Shown one piece after another: positions 24,917 through 33,565 of a stretch of 38,794 bases of DNA. Both the position numbers and the translations under genes were made by a program. The DNA comes from Planctomycetia bacterium (GTDB lineage: Bacteria > Planctomycetota > Planctomycetia > Pirellulales > Thermoguttaceae). Numbering within the stretch: the stretch's first letter is position 1; the number at the start of each line of letters is the position of its first letter. The DNA lies in contig JAPLNP010000431.1 in the NCBI GenBank assembly GCA_026401055.1, positions 1 through 38,794 of the forward strand. Reading direction: 5' to 3'. The notes beneath the pieces are model-generated. The model was not told the origin of the DNA, ran no database searches, and saw nothing but the letters and a program-made list of their open reading frames with translations.

Positions 24917-24971
24917 TATTGTAGGTGCATTATTTGCACGGCCAATTTTCGTAGTTGCAGGGTTGGACAGA

Positions 24972-25364
24972 ATGCATTTGATGATCGCCGATGAAGCCGA
25001 GGCACGCGTTGAGGATTTGCGTCCGGCGAGCGACGCCGCGCTTGGACATGGGGACAAGACGAGCCGACGAACCAGAACGTGGCGGGATCCGCGGGAGCCA
25101 CGCATCGAGGTCCCCTATCGCGTGGCCGCCGCCATTGCCGTCATGGAAATGGGGATATCGGAGTATTCCGTCATCGCCAGCGCGGTGGGCTTGACCATCG
25201 AAGAGGTCGAGCGTGTCGACATGGTCGAAGACCCGGCCGTCAGGCAACTTGCGCTGGCGCGGATACCCGCCGGCGAGTTGTTCCGGCTCAGCCGCCGCGT
25301 GCGCTGCCCCAAGTGCCAGGCCAACGTGGGCCTTGTTCCATGCATTGCGTGTCGCAGCGACTGA
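24972..25364 (+). CDS. Small putative DNA-binding protein with C-terminal zinc ribbon
   Basis: About 130 residues. The middle (EVPYRVAAAIAVMEMGISE, VIASAVGLTIEEV) has the spacing of a helix-turn-helix. The end has CPKCQANVGLVPCIAC, a four-cysteine zinc ribbon. The mix suggests a transcription or nucleic-acid-binding factor, but no family is recognised. ATG 24972 or ATG 24981 may be the start, about 50-60 bases after the predicted transcription start. Longer frames beginning at 24801 would cross the promoter and are rejected. It begins a run of same-strand small genes. Confidence 0.6.
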   Translation: MHLMIADEAEARVEDLRPASDAALGHGDKTSRRTRTWRDPREPRIEVPYRVAAAIAVMEMGISEYSVIASAVGLTIEEVERVDMVEDPAVRQLALARIPAGELFRLSRRVRCPKCQANVGLVPCIACRSD

Positions 25365-25403
25365 GAAAAACCGTTTTACCACAATGGGTTTGGAGATTTG
25401 AAC

Positions 25404-25988
25404 ATGTCCGTATCCGAGAAGAGAGTGATACCGATGCCGAAATCCGTCCGCGTTACGCGCAAGGAGTTCCTGAAAGACCGGCAGGGGAGGACCTTCTCCG
25501 ACGTGTTGGAGGACACCGAACAGCCATTCGACGACGTTCTGGCCTTCTTCGCCAGCGACGAGCGGCAGCGTCGCATGGAAGAGGCGGAGATTCATCACGA
25601 CCGCGCGGCCTTGTCGGGGGTCGTTCGCGAACTCGAAGCGCAGCCGGCCATTGACCAGTTTCTCGGCTCGACGGACCCTCGCCGCACGAAACGCCTGCGG
25701 CAAGCCGTCGGCGTCGTGGTCCGCATGATCATGGAGCAGCGCGGGTGGAAGAAGACCGGCAGAAAAGGCTCGTTGGGAGTCCGCGCCGCGGTGACCAAAG
25801 GCACGAGGACCCCGGGAGCGTACCATAACACGGGCGGATTGGCCTTCTGGTTTCTGCGCGCCGAGCGCTACAAACGCGTGGAAGGAATGCCGTTTCGCCT
25901 GGTGAGGGAGCGCGCCGAACAGAGCAAGGAAGAGACCAAGGACGGAGTGCCGGACCATTTGTGGGCAACGCCCGAACTGGAGTCGTAA
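25404..25988 (+). CDS. Unknown 194-residue protein
   Basis: A soluble, highly charged protein with no recognised domain. The first half is acidic and helical (FSDVLEDTEQPFDDVLAFFAS). The second half is basic (RGWKKTGRKGSLGVRAAV) with a Gly/Trp-rich core (GAYHNTGGLAFWFLRAERY). The GGAG-containing stretch before ATG 25404 supports the start. It follows the zinc-ribbon gene by 39 bases and precedes the BON gene by two bases, so the three are probably cotranscribed. The basic half with aromatic residues might bind nucleic acid, but that is a guess. Confidence 0.7.
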   Translation: MSVSEKRVIPMPKSVRVTRKEFLKDRQGRTFSDVLEDTEQPFDDVLAFFASDERQRRMEEAEIHHDRAALSGVVRELEAQPAIDQFLGSTDPRRTKRLRQAVGVVVRMIMEQRGWKKTGRKGSLGVRAAVTKGTRTPGAYHNTGGLAFWFLRAERYKRVEGMPFRLVRERAEQSKEETKDGVPDHLWATPELES

Positions 25989-25990
25989 CC

Positions 25991-26212
25991 ATGTCGCGCC
26001 AGGGCTCTGAATCGGATACGGCGATTCTCAAGAAGGTCAACCAGCACCTCACGAGAATGAGTTGCCGGGTCAACGCGGCCATCCACAACGGCCAGGTGAC
26101 CCTGTCGGGCAACATCCAGTACGAGAACCAACGGCGTCCGGCCCTGAAGGCGGCCGGCAGCGTCGAGGGAGTTCGCGGAGTGTCCGACCAACTCAAAGTA
26201 ACGTCCCGATAG
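25991..26212 (+). CDS. Small BON-domain protein
   Basis: A 73-residue protein that is almost only a BON domain: ILKKVNQHLTRMS, VNAAIHNGQVTLSG, then VEGVRGVSDQLKV. BON domains are known from envelope proteins such as OsmY and from some channels and secretins, where they bind membranes or other proteins. There is no signal peptide, so it may act in the cytoplasm. It starts two bases after the preceding stop codon. Confidence 0.8.
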   Translation: MSRQGSESDTAILKKVNQHLTRMSCRVNAAIHNGQVTLSGNIQYENQRRPALKAAGSVEGVRGVSDQLKVTSR

Positions 26213-26223
26213 GCGTACGAACC

Positions 26224-26481
26224 GTGAATTCATTCCACGTGTGGATACGTCCGTTGGGCGACACTTGCCGGGTTCGGGTTGCCGGCGCGCAGAATGCTCA
26301 GTGGCTTCTCTCGCGTCTCGGCCACGGTTTTGTCTTCAAGACGGCCGAGCCGATGAACGAGGAAATGGATTCCTCCTGTTGCACGTTCCGCGTGGCGTAC
26401 AGTCCCCAGATGTCGCGACGCGGACTCGAGACGATGTTGGCGAGGATTCCGGAAGTGGTCTTGATGCCGGACCCGGCGTAA
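26224..26481 (+). CDS. Unknown 85-residue protein
   Basis: A short mixed alpha/beta protein starting with GTG (26224), 11 bases after the BON gene. Features seen are FHVWIRPLGDTCRVRVAG, a CC pair in SSCCTFRV, and a C-terminal helix (LETMLARIPEVVLM). The alternating pattern suggests a compact alpha/beta fold, possibly ferredoxin-like. It is not recognised. The ribosome-binding site is weak; close packing between its neighbours supports it as a gene. Confidence 0.6.
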   Translation: MNSFHVWIRPLGDTCRVRVAGAQNAQWLLSRLGHGFVFKTAEPMNEEMDSSCCTFRVAYSPQMSRRGLETMLARIPEVVLMPDPA

Positions 26482-26491
26482 GCATCCTATC

Positions 26492-27184
26492 GTGAAGATT
26501 CGCAGTCGACTGTTGACGAGTCTCTCGGCGGACGTCTTCGCGACGGCCGTTCGGCTTCTGTTTCGGACAGTCAAGGTGAGTCTCCGCGAGGACACGCCCG
26601 GCACTAATCCGTACGTCAAATCGCCGCCGGAGCGATTTCTCTATTGTGTATGGCATGACTCGATGGTCATACCGGTTTTTGCGGGCAAGCATCGCTCGGC
26701 GGCCGCGCTCACCAGCCGGCACGGGGACGGATTGTTCGTCGCCCAGGTGCTGCGAAAGGTCGGCATGTCGATCATACGGGGATCGACCAATCACATCGGA
26801 CCCGGCGCAATGCGGCAACTCATGCGAGCCGTTGAAGACAAGCATCTGGTGATCACTCCCGACGGGCCACGCGGTCCGCGGCGGCAAATGAGCAAGGGAA
26901 TCGCTTTTCTTGCGTCGCGCACCGGGCGCGCCGTCGTTCCGACGGCGTTTTCCTGCGCGCGGTGCTGGAGAATCCGAGGGAGTTGGACCGATCTGGTCAT
27001 CCCCAAGCCGTTCACGAAGGTGTTTCTGCTGGGTGGCGAGCCCATCCGAATTCCCCCCGACCTGGGGTCAGAACAACTCCAGCAGTACGTGGATCGAATT
27101 CAGGCAGAGATGGATCGTCTGAACGACGCCGCGGAACTTCTGTCCCAGGCGGCGAGGTCAGGGTCGCCCGCCGAGTCGCGTTAG
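26492..27184 (+). CDS. DUF374-type lysophospholipid acyltransferase-like protein
   Basis: A 230-residue protein with the DUF374 pattern. FLYCVWHDSMVIP has the His in place of the acyltransferase H-box. TSRHGDG, GMSIIRGST and TPDGPRGPRRQM follow, the last being the hallmark of this family. Relatives are membrane-associated acyltransferases thought to act on lipid A or phospholipid precursors. The gene starts with GTG 26492, 10 bases after the previous one. It ends in a hairpin that includes its stop codon. Confidence 0.85.
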   Translation: MKIRSRLLTSLSADVFATAVRLLFRTVKVSLREDTPGTNPYVKSPPERFLYCVWHDSMVIPVFAGKHRSAAALTSRHGDGLFVAQVLRKVGMSIIRGSTNHIGPGAMRQLMRAVEDKHLVITPDGPRGPRRQMSKGIAFLASRTGRAVVPTAFSCARCWRIRGSWTDLVIPKPFTKVFLLGGEPIRIPPDLGSEQLQQYVDRIQAEMDRLNDAAELLSQAARSGSPAESR

Positions 27185-27202
27185 GGTAGACTAACGGCTC
27201 GG
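27171..27202 (+). terminator. Hairpin at the stop codon of the acyltransferase gene
   Basis: CCGAG and CGTTAG pair with CTAACG and CTCGG around GGTAGA, with a three-base against one-base bulge. There is no T-run, so it is an attenuator or an mRNA 3' end rather than a clear intrinsic terminator. Confidence 0.45.
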
Positions 27203-27237
27203 ACACAACGATCCCCGTCGCAGAAATGGAAGAAGCC

Positions 27238-27480
27238 ATGGCCCGACTCCGAGATATTGACTACGCCGCGGCCGCGGTGAAGAAAGCGATTGTGGAGAAG
27301 TTCCGCGACGTCGAACTTCGGGACCTTCAGGTGATGGCGGGCGACAGGACGATCTTCGTCGAACACGACGGACGCAGCGCCGAAGGCACCCGGGATGATC
27401 TGCTCGCCGCCGTCCGCAAAGCGACCGGCTACGCCAACCTCTGGGAAGTCCTGGCCGAGGACGACAAGATCATCGGGTGA
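27238..27480 (+). CDS. Unknown 80-residue protein
   Basis: A small soluble alpha/beta protein: helix AAAAVKKAIVEKFRD, strands RDLQVMAG and TIFVEHDG, then helix TRDDLLAAVRKATG. The regular helix-strand-strand-helix pattern supports a real gene. ATG 27238 follows GGAAG; ATG 27226 is four codons earlier. The function is not known. It lies after the hairpin, so it may have its own transcript. Confidence 0.6.
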   Translation: MARLRDIDYAAAAVKKAIVEKFRDVELRDLQVMAGDRTIFVEHDGRSAEGTRDDLLAAVRKATGYANLWEVLAEDDKIIG

Positions 27481-27803
27481 TCGTCTCCGACACCGGCGAC
27501 GAACGCGTCCGCCGGAGAGCCCCGGAATCCATCATGGATGCTCATCCATGCCCCCCCGATCCATTGGCCTCCGATGGGGGTTATGGTATTTTCGATGCGT
27601 CGGCGTTACATTCAACCCGATTTATCGCCTGGGTCATCGGGGAGCGGTGCATCTTCCGGCCGGAGAACACCCGGCCTCTCAGACGGCGCCGCCATCCCGC
27701 GATTGCCGTAGGAGGCGACCCCATCGCCGATTGCCCGCGATGCGACACACCATCGGCGGCGAGGCTGCTTCCTCGAACCATTTTTCGTGGAAAGGAGCGA
27801 CTC
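27481..27803. other. Intergenic stretch without a supported gene
   Basis: A 323-base gap. It holds the short palindrome ATCCATCATGGAT (27527-27539) and a G/C-run pair, CCCCCCC and GGGGG, around 27550-27577. AAAGGAG near its end is the ribosome-binding site of the next gene. The plus frame is open throughout but shows no protein-like pattern. Confidence 0.5.
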
Positions 27804-30611
27804 ATGCGTGCCATTTCTCGTTTCGTTGTGGTGGTGGTGATCCTGGCCTCGGCCGTCGCGGCCCGGGCGGAGGACGCCTACTATCGAATCCCGATCCGCG
27901 ATCTAACGATCACCGAAGGGGCGCTGCCCGTCCAAAAGGACGCTTCCCGCCACTGGCGCTCGCGCGTCGGCGGAGCGATGCTTCCCCGCGTCGTGCTCGA
28001 CGGGCCGGGCGAAGCCTATGTCGGCTCGGAGCAGGGCCCACCCAACTCCTGGATGGAACTGAACAACGTCCTCGACCAGGGCAGGGTCCATCTTCGCGGG
28101 CCCAAGGGTCAAGACATCACCGGCCGGCTGTTCCTGCCCAACGAGGACTGGACCGGAATGGTTGTCCTGAAGTTTCGCGTGCCGCACACGTCGGCTCGCG
28201 AGGATGCCTACCCGGGGTTCCTCGCGGCGAAGCAGTCGCACTACGAGGGACTGCTCTCGCGGGGCGTCCCCGGCGCGGCATGGTTCCGGCACGAAGTGCG
28301 GGTGGTCCGCCGCGAGCGGAACATCGGGGAGCCATCCGACCAGACGACTGTGGTCCGCCCGCCGTCCTGGGACCCGATGGGCGGCGACTTGGCCCAAACC
28401 TATGCCCTCTTCTCCGGCGGTCGGGCGATGAGCGAGAATCTCCAACTGGACCGATTGGTGACCCCGCGCGGCGATCAGACGCCGGAAGCCCTCGATACGG
28501 TCGCGCTGGACACGATTCGCGGGATCACCGTCGAGGAGATTGACTGGAAGGCGCTTACGAAGGACGCCCGGCCCGATCTGGACCCGCTGGCGGCCAAGAT
28601 CCCCGCCGATCAGCACGTCGTGTTCTTTCCGTCCTTCCAGGCGGCCGTCACGGTGGCCGACGAGGCGGCCAAGCAGGGCACGCCGGTCCTGCGGCTGGCT
28701 GAGCCGCGATCGGAGGACGCCGGGACGCTCAAGCGGTATGAGCGTCAACTGGGAATCTCCTTGGGCGGCGCGGCCCGGCTGCTCGGGCCCCAACTCGTCG
28801 ACAGCGTCGCCCTGACCGGCTCCGACCCGTACTATCGGACCGGCACCGACGTGGCCGTGCTTTTCGAGACGAAGAACCCGAGCATGTTGGCCGGGCTGCT
28901 GATGACGCAAGTCGCCTCGGTCGCGCCCGCCGCCGGAAAGGCCGACCCTGTTCGCGGCGAGGTGGCCGGGCTGGAGTACCAGGGGCGACGTTCGCCCGAC
29001 CGGAGCGTGTCGAGCTACGTCGCCACGCTCGACGGCGCGGTCGTCGTCGCCAACTCGCTCGAACAACTCAAGCGGCTGGCGGAAGTCACCAAGGGCGAGG
29101 CGCCGTCGATCGCCACGCTGCCGGAGTACAAGTTCTTTCGCACTCGGTACCCGCTCGCCGACGCCGACGAGACCGCGATGGTGTTTCTCAGCGACGCGAC
29201 GATTCGCCGGTGGTGCGGCCCGCGGTGGCGGATTGCCACCTCCCGGCGGACCCGCGCCGCCGCCGTGCTGGCCGAAATGCAGGCCTCGCAACTGGACTCG
29301 CTGGTCCTGGGCAAGGTCGAGCCGGGGCCCCTCCACACCGATCTGCCGCTGGCCGACGACGCGAAGCTGACGCTGGACGCCGCGGGCGTAACGTCGTCGG
29401 TTCACGGGACGCTCCTGTTCCAGACGCCGATCGCCGAGGTCCCGATGGTCAAGGTCACCAAGGCCGAAGCGGACGCCTACGAACTTTGGCGAGACGGTTA
29501 CGAGCGAAACTGGACGGGCAAGTTCGATCCGATCGCCCTGCGGCTGAGCCTCAAGAAGGAGAGCCTGGAGGCCGACATGACCGTGATGCCGCTGATCCTG
29601 GGGAGCCGATACCGGGAGTTCACTGCAATCTCGCGTGGGGCGACGATGCCGCCGGACGCCGGCGATCCGCACGATGCCTTGGCCTGTCTGGCCCTGGCGA
29701 TCAACCAGGAGTCGCCGATGTTCCAGCAAGCGAACAACATGGCCGGCTCGTTCGTCAAGGGAGTCAGCCTCGGGTGGCTCGGCCCGGCGGTGGCCGTCTA
29801 TGCCGATGACGATCCGTTCTGGAAGGAGTTGGCCGCGGTGCCCAAGGACGAACGGGAGAAGTTCTTCCAGACGGAAGGATACCGCACGCCGGTCGCCCTG
29901 TACGCCGAGGTCTCCAGCGGCTTCAAGCTGACGGCGTTCTTGACCGGGCTGCGGGCGTTCGTGGAGCAGACCGCGCCGGGCATGACCGTGTGGGAGCCGC
30001 TGACGTACAACGATGAGAGCTACGTCAAGGTCTCGCCCACGGAGAAGGCGAGAAGCCGCACCCGCGATTTCCACAATTGGGCGATCTACTACGCCGCCTC
30101 GGGCGACGCCCTGATCGTCACGCCCAACGAGCCGCTGCTCCATCGGGCCATGGACCGCGTGATTGCTCGGCGCAAGGCCAAGGACGCCGGCAATCCGCTT
30201 CCGCCGCCGGCGCGGCCGTGGCTGGGCGGCAACCTGGCCGTCGACGTCGATCGGGGCGTCTTGGACATGCTCAACAGCCTCAACGCCCAGGCGTATCAGG
30301 AGACGATGCAAGTTCGGGCGTGGGGGAGTCTGCCGATCCTGAACGAGTGGCGGCGGCTCTATCCCGACCAGGACCCGGTGAAACTACACGAACGGGTCTG
30401 GGGCATCCGGTTGGTGTGTCCCGGCGGCGGCGAGTACGTCTGGAACGACGAGTGGAAGACGATGGAGTCGAGCGTGTACGGCAATCCTGGCCAACCCAAG
30501 CCAGGCCCCGTCGCCCCGCCCGTGCTGTCAACGTTCACCCATGGCAGCTTCGGCATCTCGTTTGAAAACGAGGGCCTCCGCGCGAGGGTCCGCTTGGAGC
30601 GGGAGAAGTAG
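27804..30611 (+). CDS. Large exported protein of unknown function
   Basis: A 935-residue protein with a clear signal peptide (FVVVVVILASAVAARAED) and no later membrane segment. Visible parts are an N-terminal region with a beta-rich look (YRIPIRDLTITEG) and a central repeat-like alternation of helices (KIPADQHVVFFPSFQAAV, VAVLFETKNPSMLAGLL). The C-terminal region has NWAIYYAASGDALIVTPNE and LGGNLAVDVDRGV. The two segments with 'LxxPxxxxxRAMDR'-like helices recall planctomycete exported proteins that score subunits of a large periplasmic fold. No catalytic motif is seen. AAAGGAG before ATG 27804 fixes the start. It is a single-gene unit. No function is proposed. Confidence 0.85.
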   Translation: MRAISRFVVVVVILASAVAARAEDAYYRIPIRDLTITEGALPVQKDASRHWRSRVGGAMLPRVVLDGPGEAYVGSEQGPPNSWMELNNVLDQGRVHLRGPKGQDITGRLFLPNEDWTGMVVLKFRVPHTSAREDAYPGFLAAKQSHYEGLLSRGVPGAAWFRHEVRVVRRERNIGEPSDQTTVVRPPSWDPMGGDLAQTYALFSGGRAMSENLQLDRLVTPRGDQTPEALDTVALDTIRGITVEEIDWKALTKDARPDLDPLAAKIPADQHVVFFPSFQAAVTVADEAAKQGTPVLRLAEPRSEDAGTLKRYERQLGISLGGAARLLGPQLVDSVALTGSDPYYRTGTDVAVLFETKNPSMLAGLLMTQVASVAPAAGKADPVRGEVAGLEYQGRRSPDRSVSSYVATLDGAVVVANSLEQLKRLAEVTKGEAPSIATLPEYKFFRTRYPLADADETAMVFLSDATIRRWCGPRWRIATSRRTRAAAVLAEMQASQLDSLVLGKVEPGPLHTDLPLADDAKLTLDAAGVTSSVHGTLLFQTPIAEVPMVKVTKAEADAYELWRDGYERNWTGKFDPIALRLSLKKESLEADMTVMPLILGSRYREFTAISRGATMPPDAGDPHDALACLALAINQESPMFQQANNMAGSFVKGVSLGWLGPAVAVYADDDPFWKELAAVPKDEREKFFQTEGYRTPVALYAEVSSGFKLTAFLTGLRAFVEQTAPGMTVWEPLTYNDESYVKVSPTEKARSRTRDFHNWAIYYAASGDALIVTPNEPLLHRAMDRVIARRKAKDAGNPLPPPARPWLGGNLAVDVDRGVLDMLNSLNAQAYQETMQVRAWGSLPILNEWRRLYPDQDPVKLHERVWGIRLVCPGGGEYVWNDEWKTMESSVYGNPGQPKPGPVAPPVLSTFTHGSFGISFENEGLRARVRLEREK

Positions 30612-30816
30612 AACGGGCGCCTGGCGGAGCCAGTCTTGAGGGAACCGCGAATGGACGCGGATAGGGGATGCCCCCTCTGATCGGGCACAACCCGATTCCT
30701 GCTACACCCCTTTCTCAGCTATGGCAAAGCCCATATGATAGCGGAAGCATGGGCGAGGGCCATGCTTGAGGTTCGGGTGCGGTCACGCGTGGCCCAGAGG
30801 GGCGTGCGGGGACGTG

Positions 30817-32361
30817 ATGAAAGGGGAACTGATCGACTTCGCCGCCGAGGAGCAACAGCGTTTTGACGCTTCGACTTCCGCGCGAGCACGGAAGGAACAA
30901 GGACACTTCGGTACGCCCCCGGCCATCGCATCATTCATGGCCGGGATGTTTTCAGACATCCCGCGGGGGACCGTCCGCATTCTCGACCCCGGCGCCGGTG
31001 TCGGAACGCTGTCGGCGGCAGTGTGCGAGAGAGTGCTGAGACAGGAATCGCCACGACGCCTGGTCTTCGAATTGTGGGAGAACGACCCAAGACTGATCCC
31101 GCTGCTCGAACGCACGATGTCCCGATGTCGGGATTCTCTGCGAGACAGCGGCCACGAGATGGAGTTCGTGGTCCGGATCGATGACTTCGTTCTGGCGAAC
31201 GCTCGGAAGTCGCTCTTCGAGACCGGCCCGCATTCGTCGTTTCATTTGACGATCCTGAACCCGCCCTATTTCAAGTTGCGAAAAGAGTCGCCCCACGCTC
31301 GGGCGATGGGGCACGTTGTCCACGGGCAGCCGAACATCTACGCGCTGTTCATGGCGGCCGCGGCCGATTTGTTGCTGCCGGGTGGCGAGATGGTCGCCAT
31401 CACGCCAAGGAGCTATTTCAACGGCCCCTACTTCAAGAGATTCCGCAAGTGGTTCTTCGATCGGATGACCGCCCGACACGTTCACGTGTTCGAGTCCAGA
31501 ACCGAAGCATTCAAGGGTCGCGCCGTCCTTCAGGAAAACGTGATCCTTCACGCCGAGAAGGGAGGAGAACCGAGCGACGTCGTTCTGACGACGAGCTTTG
31601 GGCGGGATCTTGTCGATCTCGAAAACAGTGCGGTTGCCTACGAGAAGATTATCGACAACAGCAGTGGCGACCACGTTGTCCGAGTGAGCACAAGTCGCCT
31701 CGAGCACGAGATCATCGAGGTGATGGACCGCCTCCCACAGCGATTCCGAAGCCTGGGGTTTGAGATCTCCACGGGCCCGGTGGTGACGTTTCGTTCAACG
31801 GAGTTCTTGCGCCACGAGCGGTCCAGTGACACCGCGCCACTTCTATGGATGCACAACGTTCGTCCCTTCGTGACCCGCTTTCCGTCCAAGAATGGGAAGC
31901 CGGCCCATATCGAGATAAGTCCGGCGTCGAAGAAGCTGCTCGTTCCGGCGCAGACGTACGTCCTTCTGAAGCGATTCACGGCCAAGGAGGAGAAACGCCG
32001 CCTCGTTGCCGGAATCATGAACGCCGGCGACTCGTACTCGGAGTGGGTCGGCTTGGAGAACCACCTGAACTACATCTATCGGAAAGGTTCGGACCTGACC
32101 AGGACGGAGGCGTTTGGACTCGCCGCGTTCTTCAATTCCGCCCTCGTGGACCGCTATTTCCGGGCAATCAGTGGAAACACGCAAGTCAACGCCACCGAAA
32201 TTCGAGGGCTGCCGCTGCCTGACGAGGAAACGCTGATCCGGATTGGAGCGGAGATTGAGCAAACCGAGTCGCGAGATCCCCGCACTGTCGAGGAGGTGGT
32301 GGGTCGGGCTCTTCGACTGCCTCGGCATTTCATCGACGAACTGATCGAGGTCGCGCAATGA
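30817..32361 (+). CDS. DNA adenine-N6 methyltransferase of a BsuBI/PstI-like system
   Basis: A 514-residue gamma-type amino-methyltransferase. The SAM-binding motif I DPGAGVGTL is at about residue 57 and the catalytic motif IV NPPYF at about 148. The target-recognition part makes up the second half (EISTGPVVTFRSTEFL, NHLNYIYRK, GNTQVNATEIRGLPLP), as in PaeR7I/PstI/BsuBI/Eco57I-type methylases. ATG 30817 was chosen because the frame upstream is not protein-like; TATGAT (30734-30739) may be its -10 box. The stop overlaps the start of a restriction-endonuclease remnant (ATGA). All catalytic motifs are intact, so it is probably an active orphan methylase. The recognition site cannot be read from sequence; CTGCAG is only suggested by the partner family. 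Confidence 0.9.
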   Translation: MKGELIDFAAEEQQRFDASTSARARKEQGHFGTPPAIASFMAGMFSDIPRGTVRILDPGAGVGTLSAAVCERVLRQESPRRLVFELWENDPRLIPLLERTMSRCRDSLRDSGHEMEFVVRIDDFVLANARKSLFETGPHSSFHLTILNPPYFKLRKESPHARAMGHVVHGQPNIYALFMAAAADLLLPGGEMVAITPRSYFNGPYFKRFRKWFFDRMTARHVHVFESRTEAFKGRAVLQENVILHAEKGGEPSDVVLTTSFGRDLVDLENSAVAYEKIIDNSSGDHVVRVSTSRLEHEIIEVMDRLPQRFRSLGFEISTGPVVTFRSTEFLRHERSSDTAPLLWMHNVRPFVTRFPSKNGKPAHIEISPASKKLLVPAQTYVLLKRFTAKEEKRRLVAGIMNAGDSYSEWVGLENHLNYIYRKGSDLTRTEAFGLAAFFNSALVDRYFRAISGNTQVNATEIRGLPLPDEETLIRIGAEIEQTESRDPRTVEEVVGRALRLPRHFIDELIEVAQ

Positions 32362-32626
32362 GCAAGCGAGAGGATGCCCTGGAGATCATCAAGAGCCTTG
32401 GCCTTCCCAAACAGCAACAGAATGAGCGATCAAGCTTGAAGCGGCGTTGAAGGATTGCTCTGCCGGCCGCGTCTACGTGACGGCCTTCATGGATTTCACG
32501 GCGTTTAGGAGATACGCATCCGACATCGTTTGGGAATCGGAGGTGTGGATTGCCGATTTTCCCGATCACCTGATCCATTTCAATGGAGACAAGTTCCTGG
32601 GACCATACCCGCGGCGGGAGGATTGA
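32358..32626 (+). pseudogene. BsuBI/PstI-type restriction endonuclease remnant (internal deletion plus frameshift)
   Basis: The gene begins inside the methylase stop codon. Thirty codons give MSKREDALEIIKSLGL and PKQQQNERS, the expected start of a BsuBI/PstI-family endonuclease, and then the frame ends at 32450. From 32426 another frame gives the typical end of the same family: GRVYVTAFMDF, RRYASDIVWESEVW and IADFPDHLIHFNGDKFLGP, with a stop at 32626. Family members are about 300 residues, so about 200 residues including the active site are missing. The protein cannot be functional. Confidence 0.85.
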
Positions 32627-32760
32627 GACCGCCGACGGGCGGGCGTGTCGGCGGCGGAGTTGCATTGTGCCGTAACCGCCCCCTTTGCCGCTCTTCCCGA
32701 CATTGGTCATCGTGACTTGGTCTCTTTTCGTGGCACGCCCCACCCCAACGCGGCATCGGC

Positions 32761-32788
32761 TTGCGGTCTTCGCCCGTCGGCGTACAAT
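32761..32788 (+). promoter_or_regulatory. Promoter placed for a leaderless or near-leaderless transcript
   Basis: TTGCGG, 16 bases, TACAAT. The -10 box ends six bases before the ATG of the next gene, so transcription would start at or near the A of the start codon. Confidence 0.45.
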
Positions 32789-32794
32789 GCCCTC

Positions 32795-33559
32795 ATGCTG
32801 ACCATTCCTCTTCAGTCCGGAAGCAACGGAAACTGCGTCTACGTCGAGGCCGGGGGCGTCCGGCTGCTCGTGGACGCGGGCATCAGCGGCATCCAGGCCC
32901 AGCGGCGGCTGGCCGCGTTCGGGCGGGACATCGCCGACGTGGACGCCGTGGTGATCTCGCACGACCACTCCGACCACGCGAGTTGCCTGGGCGTGTACCA
33001 CCGGAAATTTGGCCTGCCGATCTACATCACGGAGCAAACGCTTGCGGCGGCAGGGCGATGGCGGCCGCTGGGCACGATCGCCGAACCGCGATACTTTCGC
33101 GCCGGCGAGACGCTCCACATCGGCCCGTTGGCCATCGAGACGATTCCCACTCCCCACGACGGCGTCGACGGCGTGGCCGTGGTCATTGACGATGGCCGCA
33201 AGCGGCTGGGCGTCTTGACCGATTTGGGCCACGTGTTCGCCGACCTGCCGGCCGTGCTCGGGTCGTTGGACGCCGTGCTCTTGGAGAGCAACTACGACCC
33301 GCGAATGCTCGCCGAGGGCGACTATCCGCCGTTTCTGAAGCAGCGGATCGCCGGGCCGGGCGGACATCTGTCGAACGTCGAGGCGGCGGAGTTGCTCGCC
33401 GCGGTCAATGGGCGGCTGGCGTGGGCGTGTCTTGCGCATCTTTCGCAGGAGAACAACCGCCCGGAACTGGCCCTGCAAACGCACCGCGAGATTCTCGGCC
33501 GGCCGCTGCCGCTTTGCGTGGCCAGCCGGTATGAAGCCCTGGGCGTGCTGGAGGTGTAG
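32795..33559 (+). CDS. MBL-fold metallo-hydrolase (WalJ/YycJ-like)
   Basis: A 254-residue soluble metallo-beta-lactamase-fold protein. It begins PLQSGSNGNCVYVEAGG, typical of the YycJ/WalJ group, and the metal motif is SHDHSDH. Further ligands are in PTPHDGVDG and VLTDLGH, and LAHLSQENN resembles the late His motif of nuclease-like members. In Firmicutes WalJ is linked to DNA-damage and cell-wall signalling, and a 5'-3' DNA exonuclease activity has been proposed. It is not known whether that holds here. ATG 32795 is set by the -10 box just upstream and by the match to the family start; longer frames contain no protein pattern. Confidence 0.85.
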   Translation: MLTIPLQSGSNGNCVYVEAGGVRLLVDAGISGIQAQRRLAAFGRDIADVDAVVISHDHSDHASCLGVYHRKFGLPIYITEQTLAAAGRWRPLGTIAEPRYFRAGETLHIGPLAIETIPTPHDGVDGVAVVIDDGRKRLGVLTDLGHVFADLPAVLGSLDAVLLESNYDPRMLAEGDYPPFLKQRIAGPGGHLSNVEAAELLAAVNGRLAWACLAHLSQENNRPELALQTHREILGRPLPLCVASRYEALGVLEV

Positions 33560-33565
33560 GCATCA

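Noticed and set aside
24801-24971. Upstream extension of the zinc-ribbon protein
   Set aside because: It would cross a good promoter (24888-24916), and the added residues look random.
27903-30311. Minus-strand frame of 802 codons opposite the 935-residue exported protein
   Set aside because: Antisense by-product of GC-rich codons; no domain, and the plus strand has a signal peptide and ribosome-binding site.
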